Source: Entomortierella parvispora (Eukaryota; Mortierellomycota; Mortierellomycetes; Mortierellales; Mortierellaceae). Taken from it: DNA of 64,000 nt. Each line of letters opens with the position of its first letter. Positions within the stretch are counted from its first letter, which is position 1. The position numbers were made by a program, and so were the translations under genes. Location: NCBI GenBank assembly GCA_963573315.1, contig OY752149.1, forward strand, positions 1,364,001 through 1,428,000. Reading direction: 5' to 3'. The notes under the pieces were generated by a model, which worked only from the letters and a program-made list of their open reading frames with translations, was not told where the DNA came from and made no database searches. Of the stretch, positions 26,134 through 38,312 are shown one piece after another.

Positions 26134-26571
26134 GACGTAAAATGGAGTGGAGGGAAGAACAAGGAAACAAGGAATGAAGATGCAGCGAAAAATACTGCTT
26201 TACTGCTTGGACGTCACCCTTCCGTTTTCTTTTTTTTTTTTTTTGACCCTTTTCAGATTTTCACAATGCAAATGAAATTGACGCGAGCTGCATATCACCG
26301 ACAGACAGATGGATACACAATGAAGTGTGCAGAGGGAAAGAGCGCCAGACGAGAGGATGGATGGTTGAGTAGCCGCCCAAGCAAAGGGCAGAGAGGTTGG
26401 AGCACAGAAAGTGAGAGGCAAGAACGAACGGACGCGTGTCAAGATCAGGCTAACGATTTGCAGTGGTGATATCGTGAATCTCCAGAAATGATATCCTTGT
26501 TAAGTTGGCTCCCATTTGGCCATTCACCCCGACCCTTATCTTCTCCATCCAAACTCGCTGCAAAAAATAAA
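26134..26571. other. Intergenic region, MCR1 promoter side
   Basis: Holds the leftward promoter of MCR1. A run of 17 T lies near 26228-26244. No gene seen. Confidence 0.5.
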
Positions 26572-26680
26572 GGATTTGTCTACTCGACAACCCCTTCCCC
26601 CTTTTTGGCTCTTTCGCTCATCTTTGCCTGTCATGGACTTAGTGCGCAAAAAAGTGGGGTTGTCGAGCGAAGACAAACCC
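26572..26680. mobile_element. MITE-like element, copy A (109 bp)
   Basis: Starts GGATTTGTCTACTCGACAAC and ends with the inverted form (gttgtcgagcgaagacaaac then cc). The flanks aaaaataaa (left) and aaaaataat (right) match at 8 of 9 bases, as expected of a 9-bp target duplication. It shares ends and the inner ..GTGCGCAAAAAAGTGGGG motif with copies B and C. Confidence 0.75.
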
Positions 26681-26708
26681 AAAAATAATGGCCGGAGGCA
26701 AAAGATAC

Positions 26709-26781
26709 AGCCCAACGTGGGGGTCGAACCCACAACCTTCAGATTAGAAGTCTGATGCTCTACCGATTGAGCTAGTCGGGC
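26709..26781 (-). tRNA. tRNA-Arg (anticodon TCT)
   Basis: 73 nt, no intron. Acceptor GCCCGAC pairs with GTTGGGC; D arm TAGCTCAATCGGTAGAGC; anticodon stem CAGA/TCTG around loop CTTCTAA, giving anticodon TCT; T arm with GGTTCGACC. Discriminator base T is by position. It lies 28 bp from MITE copy A. Confidence 0.9.
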
Positions 26782-26944
26782 CCTGGAAGAGATGTATTTT
26801 GTGATTCTTGGAAATTTCCAGACATACATATTTCTAATTTATAATTTAATTAAGGGTATAATTATTGTGGCGTTTGCTTAAGGGTTATTATCCTTTACTG
26901 CCCAGTTCAAAGCCTCTTGTTTTGAAGATTTGAAGATCAGTTAA

Positions 26945-27025
26945 GTCAGCTTGGCCGAGTGGTTAAGGCGTATGTCTTGAAATCATATGGGAATTCCCGC
27001 GCAGGTTCAAACCCTGCAGCTGACG
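26945..27025 (+). tRNA. tRNA-Ser (anticodon TGA)
   Basis: 81 nt with a long variable arm (GGGAATTCCCGC region), as in class II tRNAs. Acceptor GTCAGCT pairs with AGCTGAC; D arm TGGCCGAGTGGTTAAGGC; anticodon loop CTTGAAA, anticodon TGA; T arm GCAGGTTCAAACCCTGC. No intron. Confidence 0.92.
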
Positions 27026-27145
27026 ATCTTTATATTTTTTTCGGCCAAGTCCCGACGACGTTGGTTTTCGCGAGAGATCTACCCGCCGACCATGGGGGAC
27101 TTTCCTTTTTGGGTCGCTTATCCGTCGACCATGCCATTCTTTAAC

Positions 27146-27567
27146 GGATTTATCTACTCGACAACCCCCCACTTTTTGCGCTCTAACTCCATGTAACACT
27201 CTTTTTTGCCTTCTCTTCAACAGCACTTTGTTACAACAGTAAACGGCTACTGTATTCGCACTCATTCCGTCACTCAGTTTCCCGCAACTCAATTCAAGAG
27301 TTCAAGTCCCATATCGTTATCGACGCGACTTGACACTCGCTAAAAAGCGACAATATCGCCACAAACGCGCTAATCTTTGCCTCTGAGGGGTTAAAGGCTA
27401 TACCTCGAAGAATAAAAGAGAATAACAAGTCGCCTCGAAGAGTTTTCGTCCCTTCCCTGCATGTTTTTGTCTAGAAAAGCAAAAGAGAGTGTTACATGGA
27501 GTTAGAGCGCAAAAAGTGGGGGTTGTCACGTAAGTCGAACAACCTGGGTTGTCGAGTAGATAAACCC
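27146..27567. mobile_element. MITE-like element, copy B (422 bp) with 9-bp target duplication
   Basis: Starts GGATTTATCTACTCGACAAC and ends with the inverted form of GGGTTTATCTACTCGACAAC. A second inverted block (cactttttgcgctctaact, then ccatgtaacactc) follows inside each end. It is flanked by TTCTTTAAC at 27137-27145 and 27568-27576. The right arm of the foldback has the same site with no insertion, so the insertion is directly visible. A 9-bp duplication and long inverted ends resemble Mutator-like elements. No coding capacity. Confidence 0.88.
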
Positions 27568-27608
27568 TTCTTTAACCACCGACCCCTAACAGCCGACCCA
27601 TGTCTAAA

Positions 27609-27789
27609 CCGCCGACTTCTCTTTTTCTTATTCGTTGACCCTTCCTAAACCATCGACCAGTCTTCATAATCACCATCCAGTTTTCCTTGTCCACCGACCT
27701 ACTGGTTTTTTCTGTCCAATGACCTACCAGCCTCAAATTGAATCGACCGACTCTTTGGTTTCTTGTTGTTCTCTACCGACCCTGAATAA
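27609..27789. repeat. Perfect inverted repeat, left arm (181 bp)
   Basis: Reverse-complement identical, block by block, to 27922-28102. Spacer 27790-27921 (132 bp). Both strands therefore show the same 58-residue reading frame from opposite directions, which is an effect of the palindrome and not a protein. Confidence 0.95.
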
Positions 27790-27921
27790 GCAAGCAGCCG
27801 ACCTCAAAATAAAGGAACAATTGGCCGAGCGACAAGTAAGATCTGGTGGTGGGGTACACTCACGGCCCGTGGAAAAAAACTGTGACAAGTGGGAGAGTTT
27901 TTACAAGCCGACCGGCAGGCA

Positions 27922-28102
27922 TTATTCAGGGTCGGTAGAGAACAACAAGAAACCAAAGAGTCGGTCGATTCAATTTGAGGCTGGTAGGTCATTGGACAGA
28001 AAAAACCAGTAGGTCGGTGGACAAGGAAAACTGGATGGTGATTATGAAGACTGGTCGATGGTTTAGGAAGGGTCAACGAATAAGAAAAAGAGAAGTCGGC
28101 GG
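27922..28102. repeat. Perfect inverted repeat, right arm (181 bp)
   Basis: Partner of 27609-27789. A transcript across both arms would form a 181-bp perfect hairpin. Confidence 0.95.
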
Positions 28103-28305
28103 ATACGATCATTGAGTAGGTCGGCGGTTATGAGAGCTCGGTGGTTAAGAAATAGGCTGGTCGGCGGATACTGAGAAGAAAAGTCGGCGGTTTAGACACG
28201 GGTCGGCTATTAGGGGTCGGTGGTTAAAGAATGGCATGGTCGACGGATAAGCGACCCAAAAAGGAAAGTCCCCCATGGTCGACGGTTAGATTAAATGTGG
28301 TTTTC

Positions 28306-28523
28306 GGGTTTATCTACTCGACTCTCTTTTGCTTTTCGAGACAAAAAACGTGAAGACTCTTCGAGATGATTTGTTACCCTGTTACCCTCTTTTACATCCT
28401 TGGAGGTATCACCTTTAACCCCTCAGATTTGAGGAGCTGTTTACTATAGGGGCTATCGAAGAGAAGCCAAAAAGAGTGTTACATGGATGTGCAAAAAAAG
28501 GGGGTTGTCGAGTAGATAATTCC
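28306..28523. mobile_element. MITE-like element, copy C (about 218 bp)
   Basis: Starts GGGTTTATCTACTCGAC and ends with the inverted GTCGAGTAGATAA plus a decayed tip. Shares the gagtgttacatgg block and the gggttgtcgagtagata end with copy B. No clear target duplication, so its outer tip may have changed after insertion or its ends be off by some bases. Confidence 0.65.
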
Positions 28524-28974
28524 AAACAAGGAGGGGGGATCTATCCGCCGACCAGGTCATTTTCTAGCCGGCACTTGGCGGCGACCAGCAAACACCTTCC
28601 AAACTCTCCATATACTACATTCTGAGATATAATCCCTTCGGGTTCATGGAGTGTCCTTACAGAAAAAAATGACAGAAGCTTGGTTTACGTGAATGTTCGT
28701 GTGATGGATCATGAATGAAGAACAAATCAGTGAATAGATACAACAAAGGACATACAAAAGACCAGCGGTTACGAGCAAGTCGTCGCGTTATGGTGGTGGC
28801 AATCGAAAGAAGGTATTTACTGGTTGGCAGCAAACTAAAGAACGACAGCTTCTGCGAATGGATAAAACGGAACAATGCACTGCTCGTTCTGTCTGACGCG
28901 TTCTGACGCGTTTTGTCGCATACACAAGCATGTGAAAAGTGTTCAACCCGCTAGTGACTTTCAGAGTATTCGTA

Positions 28975-29592
28975 CTAAAACAGAAAAGCTTCTTCAAACT
29001 GCCTGAGGAGCTCAGGGTCAGCACCGGGGCCCTGGGCAGGTTGATCGGCTTTTTCAGGGACAACGTCGGTGGCAGCTTGTGATCCCCCTTGCGCGGCACC
29101 GCCCCCACCGGCGGTTGTTTGACCATCGGGCGTACTAGTGGTTGCTTTGTCAGCGGGTGCACCGGTAGCTGTTTGGCCATCGGGTGTACTAGTGGTTGCT
29201 TTATCAACGGCTTCACCAGCGGCAGGATTGGCTGTGGATTCAGTTGTGGCAGCTTGGCCAGGGGTTTGACCAGGAGCATCTGCTGCCTTTGCAGTCTGAG
29301 GCGCCGAGGAGGCAGCTCCATTATCCGCCCCATCAGTCTTGGGCTGCGTCGCCTGGGGCACATCTCTCTTATAGTTGGTTTGTCGACTGATCAGAACATG
29401 AGGCATCGTGTCTCGTTTCATCGCCCCAGCCAGTTGAACGTTTGTCTGTGGAACTGGAGCCGCATCTACCGTGAGGGTCACCGTTCGTTCCAGACCAAAG
29501 TTAAGGACGGCCAAGACAACAATGGCTAGAATGGACGTCTTGAGGAGGTTCGACCCATTTCGACCCTTGGAAGCAGTCATTGTGTTTTTCAT
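28975..29592 (-). CDS. Small secreted or membrane-anchored Ala/Thr/Pro-rich protein
   Basis: A single-exon frame of 205 residues, not recognised. After a short basic start (MKNTMTASKGRNG) there is one hydrophobic segment (LLKTSILAIVVLAVLNFGL), a likely signal anchor or signal peptide. The rest is low-complexity: Gly/Ala/Gln/Thr-rich with two copies of DKATTSTPDGQT (about residues 131-160). No cysteines in the mature part. A TATAAAA lies about 75 bp upstream of the ATG, which supports the start. Possibly a cell wall or surface protein; this is a guess from composition. Confidence 0.6.
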   Translation of the reverse strand: MKNTMTASKGRNGSNLLKTSILAIVVLAVLNFGLERTVTLTVDAAPVPQTNVQLAGAMKRDTMPHVLISRQTNYKRDVPQATQPKTDGADNGAASSAPQTAKAADAPGQTPGQAATTESTANPAAGEAVDKATTSTPDGQTATGAPADKATTSTPDGQTTAGGGGAAQGGSQAATDVVPEKADQPAQGPGADPELLRQFEEAFLF

Positions 29593-29665
29593 GAGGATGG
29601 TAGGTAAAGTTGTGGGGGAGAGAGCCTGAAAAATTGCGTTGGCGGGTGAAGGAGTTGACCGACCG

Positions 29666-29672
29666 TTTTATA
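29666..29672 (-). promoter_or_regulatory. TATA box of the small secreted protein gene
   Basis: TATAAAA on the minus strand, about 75 bp upstream of the ATG at 29592. Confidence 0.6.
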
Positions 29673-30296
29673 TCCGCAATCTTTCCTTTCGCCAGTCCAT
29701 TCATTGCCTTGGCACTATGACGCGCACTAGAGGGACGTGTCAGCAAAAAAAAAGAGAGATCTCATGAGTAACTTACCTCCTGTGCTAAAAAACACTACAA
29801 AAAAAATAGATGCCGAACTTAATGTGTTCAGCTTCAAGAGATACAAAAAACCTGGGACAACTGGGGATAAGGGAGGAGAAGAGATTTGTTAAGGAGGTGG
29901 GGCGTAATGTGAGCTAAAAAGATGGCAATGGGGCGGCACTGAAGGAGAACACCCAAAAACTATGTCAAGAGACAGCATCAATAAGAGGGGGATGGTGCAA
30001 GGTCGTCAAGAGCGAATACAGGGATGCGGGTATAAATCGTAGTGAAGAAACACTGGGGACATCTTTGAGGGATTCAAAGATCAAGGGGTGAGGACCGCAC
30101 TAAAAAGATCAAGGGATAAAAAGATATAGATAACATCCAAGGATGAGGGGCAAAGGGACTAAGGCGCTGACGCCGTCCTTTGGGATCAGATCCTATCCAG
30201 AAATCCCATACTCAAATCAACAGCTAAAGGGATCCTTGCTGCTACTTCAATATCAAGTAGAGGCTACTAGAATTTAATAGTGTCATTTGTGCGGAT
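29673..30296. other. Intergenic region
   Basis: No gene seen. A-rich on the minus-strand gene's upstream side, with several short repeats of aaggg/gatcaagggg between 29860 and 30240. Confidence 0.5.
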
Positions 30297-31243
30297 TCAT
30301 CTGAATCCTTGCATGATTCTCCCTATACTAGTCCGGGTTACCGATGGTCCTCCACCACCGCCGCCTACGTATCTCCTTTCACCTTTATTCAGTTCAGACC
30401 CTTCAAGCGACATGCTCGCGGCCGATCCCGGTCGCTTGTGTTTCAGAGACCGTTGTTTGTGCCAATCGATGACAGCAGCTAGAGCGTAGGTAAGAGCGCT
30501 GGACACGAGACAGATCCCTCCCGAGTAATTGGGGGCGCGTAAAAAGCAAGGGATTGCAGCTATCAGGTACAGAGAAGACCGAGCGGAATGGGGCCGAAGA
30601 GCCGACGATGGTGAAAAAGAGACTGGTAGGAAAGATCCTACAGCAGAGGATGACGGGGATCCAGAGTGCACAAACGGTCTTTGCTCGATCATGTAGATCA
30701 TCAAGCCCAAGATTCTGCAAAAGGAAGAGCGAGGAACTACCGGTCAGATTTCAAAAACACGTAAAACTAGATAATTTTGCCGCAGGGGAGAGGATATGAT
30801 ACTTGCATGGAGTAGGCACCACTTGATCCATCTAGAAACAAGATACAAATGGCGCCTCCAAGACCTAGGACTGACAAAGAAAATCGTAGGACAGTTAGAA
30901 AAAAGGTATCGAGGAGGGAATTAAAGGGCCGCTATTAGGTTGTCCTACGGTATGCAGATCCGGTGGCCTGTGCACGAGCCCAAGCTGCAAAGGCTGAGGA
31001 TGTCGACGATGACAATGAAGTTCTTGGGGTCCTTCGTGGTCTTGAACGACTGGCATACCCTTGGGCTTTGTGTTGTCTCAGCTCCTGTTCCTGCTGCTGC
31101 TGTTCCAACAGTCGTTGCTGTTGCTGTTGCTGTTGTATCGCCAGTGCATCCAGGTACTGCTCAATTTCGAACCCGTCTTTGCTCTCAGGATCATAATGCT
31201 CTACCTGCTGATGGTCATTCAATTCTGAAGTTGCGACATTCAT
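30297..31243 (-). pseudogene. Multi-span membrane protein gene with apparent frame break
   Basis: Exons 31243-30949, 30870-30803 and 30714-30297 are inferred from splice signals. Exon 1 gives a Gln-rich N-terminus (Q7 and Q4 runs) ending in AFAAWARAQATGSAY. Exon 2 gives a hydrophobic segment LGLGGAICILFLDGSSGAYS. Exon 3 begins in frame (NLGLDDLHDRAKTVCALWIP, VILCCRIFPTSLFF, TIVGSSAPFRS), but the best membrane frame then jumps by one base near 30565-30585 to SLYLIAAIPCFLRAPNYSGG, ICLVSSALTYALAAVIDWHK. No intron fits in so short a space. Either one base is extra here (sequence error or mutation), or exon 3 is read from another start (MDQVVPTPC at exon 2) in the second frame. Family not recognised. 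Confidence 0.45.
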
Positions 31244-31309
31244 TGCATCAATGTGGGAATGAAGAAAAGAATCTTCATGCAAACTTGCTTCTGAAACTGT
31301 ACTAACAGG

Positions 31310-31374
31310 CTATAAGAGCAACACCTCCTTGAAGAAGGGGTTCTTTCAAATCAAATTATGAATATGCCACCATC

Positions 31375-31418
<44 letters not shown>

Positions 31419-32280
31419 GTGGGAAACAGAGGGTAAAAAAAGGTAGTCTCTGGATGTTTATTGATGGATGGAGAATGGAGACTTTTAGAGGTATCGCTTT
31501 GCACTCGCCCTGACTTTGTTGTCAAATGTCGTTGATCCGATAATCGAGTTTGGTTCGTAAAATGGGTTAAGAAGTGTCTGTTGCAGGTGTTTATCGAACA
31601 ATGTGTGTGGTAAGTTGCATGACCTATTGTATGCTCATTATTCGAACGCTTTCTTTCGCAGCAGAAACAGCAAAATACCTTGATATAGAGCTCATAACAC
31701 TCGTTAAAGAAGTTCCGGATAGCATCCTCACTCTTGGCATCGTGTAACAACAGCAGTTTGATATTGCCTGCCGTCAGGTACGCAGAAATAAACCTCTCGT
31801 TGAACTTGTCAATGGACTTCAGGTACCTGTTACAAAACCGCGAAACCAGAATGGTAGAGAGGAATTAACAAAAGAGCTTTGCCTGTTGAGAACTGGGAAG
31901 AATTCGACACATACATTTGGTTCGTGCTCCATTGAATATCTTCGACCATGTCCAGTGCAGAGTGGGCGATGAACTGATTCAAATGGCGAAATTCCTCTTT
32001 CTATTGTCGACAAAAAGGGATAGCAAACGAATAGTTTCCGGTCAGAACTGAGTAGCCATTCTGAATGCCGGCCCTCTTGCTGCGTTCCATGTCCTGAATG
32101 GAGGCCCCAGATCGTCTGCAGAAAATAGAAGGGTTCCTCCCAGAAAAATCATCCCTGTACCTTGGCTTCTGGGATGGTGGCGCCCCCTGATGTTGATCTT
32201 GCAGTGTTCACAGAGACAAACTCGGCCTCATAGATGGGATTGTCTTTTGTACCAATCATGACAAAGTAGCAAGTAGGCAT
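31310..32280 (-). CDS. TRS20: TRAPP complex subunit 2 (sedlin)
   Basis: Exons 32280-32161, 32000-31915, 31826-31679 and 31342-31310 join to 128 residues. The start [18 protein letters not shown], then [60 protein letters not shown] and ELYIK-NPFF follow sedlin nearly residue by residue. The protein is a core subunit of TRAPP tethering complexes, which act in ER-Golgi and Golgi traffic. The start is the Met next to the conserved strand; in-frame ATGs at 32352 and 32433 would add up to 51 residues. The C-terminus is odd: it stops soon after NPFF (KEVLLL), about 20 residues before the usual end. A missed last exon is possible. Confidence 0.85.
31379..31415. repeat. (GA)n microsatellite
   Basis: About 18 copies of GA in the last intron of TRS20 (CT on the coding strand), near the acceptor side where it may act as a pyrimidine tract. 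Confidence 0.95.
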
Positions 32281-32433
32281 GCCTCCATATCCCAGAGGTC
32301 CTGTTCCAATGCCAGAGCCTCCGCTGCTAGTTGATGAGTGAGTCGCGTTCATTGATTCCTGTGTGCCTTGGAGGGAATGCGAAAGTTGCAAGTAGAAATC
32401 GCGCGAGAGGTCAGATGAAAGAATGGCATGCAT

Positions 32434-32943
32434 GCATTCACATTGACGGTTTACCCCTTAAAGAAACAAGCAAAAGTTGCCACCAAATTCCACTTTGAAG
32501 CCCAAGTGGCCCGGTTCTTTTTTTTTTTTTATTATTCTTTATTCTGAAAGTCTCAACAATGGCATTTGAAAAGGATTACAGTCCTCCTGGCCTCGTAAGT
32601 GCCAGTATGCAATCGGAAACAAGGGTAAGAACGAAAAGAAACATAAAATAACAAAATATTTTTGAAGATATTTTTTGAAGGGGGGGGGGGGGGGGGTGGG
32701 GTTATTTTACTTGTCGATCAAATGACCGTTCGTCTGGGCTTCCAGATCGGTACGAAACAATTGGGTGAGGTTCGGCAAGGCTCGCTTTCAAGGAAAGACA
32801 GGTACGTAGCACGATGGCACAATAAAAGAGAAAAAAATCTCTGGCTGATCGAGGGTGTACATGGGCGGATGTTAAGACGGGTAGGAGGGGTTGTTTTCTT
32901 TTTTTCTTGGGTTCACAAACGGACAGGGACAGACGCCGAGCTA
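32434..32943. other. Intergenic region with a 17-G run
   Basis: No gene seen. Contains a T run near 32518-32530 and an uninterrupted run of about 17 G near 32680-32696, which can form G-quadruplexes. It is the shared flank of TRS20 (5' side) and the ECL1-like gene (3' side). Confidence 0.6.
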
Positions 32944-33324
32944 TCAGTCATGGAGGACCAAAGGCTGACGGCGGACGGAGCTCCGGCTGGCAGGCAGACA
33001 ACGGATGCTGGTAGTAGCAGCAGGGATGGGCGTGTAAGCACTCTTGCTGATACCACCGCGGCTCGACATGGCAGAGGGCACCAAAGTCGAGGACTTGAAC
33101 ATGCTTGGGTAGGTCACCGTCATGGGCGAATGAGCAAACCTCTTCATCGAAGAAGCAGCAGGGGTCAATACCGAGGCCGAGATCGAGGGCGAGGATGAGA
33201 CGGACGACAAGGGCTTGTTGGCAAGGGACATGAGCTTGTCCATCTTAGAGCACTCCTTGGAGCAGTAAGCAGCGCCGAGATCCATGACGTGCTTCTCGCA
33301 GAAAAGGCACCAATCAGAGTCCAT
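32944..33324 (-). CDS. ECL1-family small zinc-binding protein
   Basis: A single-exon frame of 126 residues. The N-terminus MDSDWCLFCEKHVMDLGAAY followed by CSKEC gives the pattern C-x2-C-x11-C-x3-C, which matches the fission yeast Ecl1/2/3 zinc-binding life-span factors (Pfam Ecl1). The rest is Ser/Pro/Thr-rich, with no other domain. Ecl proteins extend chronological lifespan and respond to nutrient and metal stress in yeast; a like role here is inference. The 5' leader has a T run (33560-33582) and a GT repeat near 33358-33375. Confidence 0.7.
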   Translation of the reverse strand: MDSDWCLFCEKHVMDLGAAYCSKECSKMDKLMSLANKPLSSVSSSPSISASVLTPAASSMKRFAHSPMTVTYPSMFKSSTLVPSAMSSRGGISKSAYTPIPAATTSIRCLPASRSSVRRQPLVLHD

Positions 33325-33706
33325 TTTGAAGTGTGAGTGAAGAATGAAAGAAAAAGGGGTGTGTGTGTGTGTGTGTTTTTCAACGGTTGTCGTTTGGGGT
33401 GGGAAAGCAGAAGACAGGAGGTCAAGACAGAGATCAATCGAGGAGCAGAGATCACTGAAATGGGGGTGAAAAAAGAAGAGGAAAGGAGAAAGATCAAACG
33501 ATGGCTGCGGCCCTCGTTTTTATCTGCTTTGCAGCTGAGATTCGATGATGTGCTTTGCCACCTTTTTTTTTTTTTTTTTTTTTGCGCAAAAATATGTGTC
33601 ACGTGTTGAGTCATAGCTCTCGAATAAAATATAAAATAAATATTGAATATTAGACTATAATATGCAGATTAAAAAATAAAATTCGTCTGCCTGTCTTTCC
33701 CTTTCA
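33325..33706. other. Intergenic region, ECL1-like leader
   Basis: Upstream leader of the ECL1-like gene with (GT)n at about 33358-33375 and about 20 T (33562-33582). No gene. Confidence 0.5.
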
Positions 33707-34506
33707 TCAGAGCAGAGAGAAAAAGTACAGCATCTTCTTGGTGTCCTGGCTTCCGTCCTCAAGTATAAAATCCGAGCGTGGCAATCCCAGATCGCGGCCG
33801 GCATAAAGTTGTCTTTTGCGTAATGAGATCTTGGCTGTTAGCTTGACTCCTGCGCCTGTGGGTTCTTCCTCGGAGAGCGTGGTTGTCTGTTGCACAATCT
33901 CGACCGGAACCATTTCTGAAAGGATTCCTTCGCACCGCCGCGAGCTTAGGATAAGAGAGAACAGAGATATCGTTAGATTGACGTACTACCCGCAAACAAA
34001 CATGCACGGAGAGGATCTATTCACTCACTACGATAGACGAACATACATGTCAACTGAGCCCTGGCACGGCTGTGTCGTGCTGCCGTACACATGGAAGACG
34101 TACTTTCCTGCAGGCATGTTGTCGGGGATTCTAAACTCTGTGCCCACCGTCATTGTTTCTGGTGGCGAAAGAAGTCAAACCAGTCAATAATTTACGTTCA
34201 AGGGATGCAAGCACAAGCGGTATGGATTCCAATGTTACCTTGCCACTGCTCGCGGGAAGTGGTTGCAATCGTTCCCATTCCGGCGTCATAACCATCTTCT
34301 GTTATTAAGTGTACCTTGGCCCACACGAGCTCCGCCATGCCGTTATGATGGACCTTATAGCTAATGGGAACCAAGTCTCCTTGTGAAAACTTGGTATTAG
34401 GCAAAGGGGCTGTAAACTCGAGCGAATCGGCCTGGACAGCACTTGCCCAAAGACCAAAGCTAAAAATCATCCCCAGAATGGCGCGCGATGTTTGAATTAA
34501 AGTCAT
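33707..34506 (-). CDS. Ser-Thr-rich GPI-anchored membrane family (Kre9/Knh1-type) protein
   Basis: Exons 34506-34239, 34158-34047 and 33944-33707 join to 205 residues. A signal peptide (MTLIQTSRAILGMIFSFGLW ending ASAVQA) leads to an immunoglobulin-like strand pattern: LEFTAPLPNTKFSQGDLVPI, SYKVHHNGMAELVWAKVHL, EFRIPDNMPAGKYVFHVYG, CQGSVDI. This fits the yeast cell-wall beta-1,6-glucan-type family (PF10342), much expanded in Mortierella-like fungi. It is short, has no GPI signal and ends KKMLYFFSLL. The third exon acceptor was chosen because it alone keeps the frame (VDISRRCEGILSEMVPVEIV). Expected to be secreted or wall-bound. Confidence 0.78.
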
Positions 34507-35632
34507 CCGTGTTCTTTGACGTGTGATAGAGTGGAAGGGTGCGTTAAGAGTCGTAAATGATTGTTCAAGAGTAAAGAAAGGGAGCTTGTTCGATGAAGAA
34601 TGGAGGCTGCAGATTCGGGAGTGCGAGGAGTGGGACTCCAGATCCAGCGCCGTCAATTTATATCAGGAGCCAGACAGGGACCTTCCACATTCCGAAAGCG
34701 CCGGTGGCGCTGTTTCCTCCTGGGCAGGAGTAAGAATCGAGAATCAGTCCACCCTCACAGACACGGTGGGATCTGGAAGGAAGATAGGAAGGAAGGAAGG
34801 GAAAGGTACAGTAGTAACGAAGTGAAGGGTGCATCGAAGAATGGAATGAAGAGAAGATCCCGGTCAGGGCGACACCCGTTCCGCCCAATCCAGCAGCTGA
34901 CAATGCGTGCGCAATTGCAGCCGCTGCACGGATGGGAACAGGCAGTAATAGACTACAGCACATGGGATGCAGCGCTGCACAAGGCACAACAACAAATATA
35001 GTGGACTGCCAACAAAGGAAGGAGCGTCAAAAGAGGTGGGCCGTTCGCGCCTGTCTTTGCCACCAAACGACCATGCGCCAGTCGCGCGCGGGAGAGCAAA
35101 GCAGCAAAAAGAGGCTGCAAGGGGGTGCCAGTTTGCCAGGGCAGGGCAGGGCAAGACACGGATGAAGAGACGAAGGGAGAAGGAAAGAAGAAGAAGAAGA
35201 AGAAATGACCAGGAAGAAGGCGGCAGTGGACGGCTGCCCCTGCTTTTCTTGTTCCCTTTTCCTTTTCTACTCGTCCTCCTCTGTCTTCCTTCCACTTCTG
35301 TCCCCTTTTCTCCTCTCTGCTCAGTGTCCTGCTCTTCCTTCCTTGTTCCTTCCTTCCGTCGTTCCTTCCTTCCTTCCTACCGCGCTCTTTCTTCCATCAT
35401 CCATCTCCCCCTTTCCTCTTTGTCCATCTCTGGCTGATTGCCGTCCCTTTCTCTCCAGTCAACGGACAGCACTTCGCTGCCATCACCCGCAATCGTCTGG
35501 TTTAATATATTCGACTGTTTATTCCTTTTCTTCATTTCGTTTCAATTCACCCCTTCCTCGAAACCACTACGAACCAGCTCCTCTTCGGTCCTGTCGCCCA
35601 CACTGTCCCCTCCCACGCGCTCCGAGACCATA
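34507..35632. other. Divergent promoter region (GPI-family gene / CHK2-like kinase)
   Basis: About 1.1 kb between two divergent starts. A TATAAA on the minus strand near 34657-34662 lies about 150 bp upstream of the GPI-family ATG. 35160-35460 is strongly purine/pyrimidine-biased (GAAG runs then CTTCC runs), the typical kinase leader. No gene. Confidence 0.55.
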
Positions 35633-38173
<2,541 letters not shown>

Positions 38174-38312
38174 TAGACCTGACGAACCAACCAATCCATT
38201 GGAGAAATGATCTCATGCACCTTGAAATAAACACATCAATAACCCTAATTCTTGTTTGATTTTCGTTTTATTCTCTGTTCCCAATGATCCGTTGTAGAGA
38301 TCGATGCATGAA

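Larger units (their letters stand above)
27087..28281. repeat. Large foldback (inverted repeat) element
   Basis: Left arm 27087-27789 pairs with right arm 27922-28281. The outer part (27087-27145 plus 27568-27608) matches 28184-28281 in reverse with a few mismatches; the inner part is perfect (separate entries). The left arm is broken by a 422-bp MITE; the right arm has about 80 bp extra (28103-28183) between two copies of a gtcggcgg motif. No transposase gene is present. Confidence 0.85.

Noticed and set aside
27635-28112. Matching frames on both strands (MTLPKPSTSLHNHH..)
   Set aside because: Both arise from the perfect inverted repeat. Same text on opposite strands is a palindrome effect, not a gene pair.
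30403-30720. Minus-strand frame as an independent protein
   Set aside because: It overlaps the exon of the membrane protein with the frame break and is best explained as part of it.
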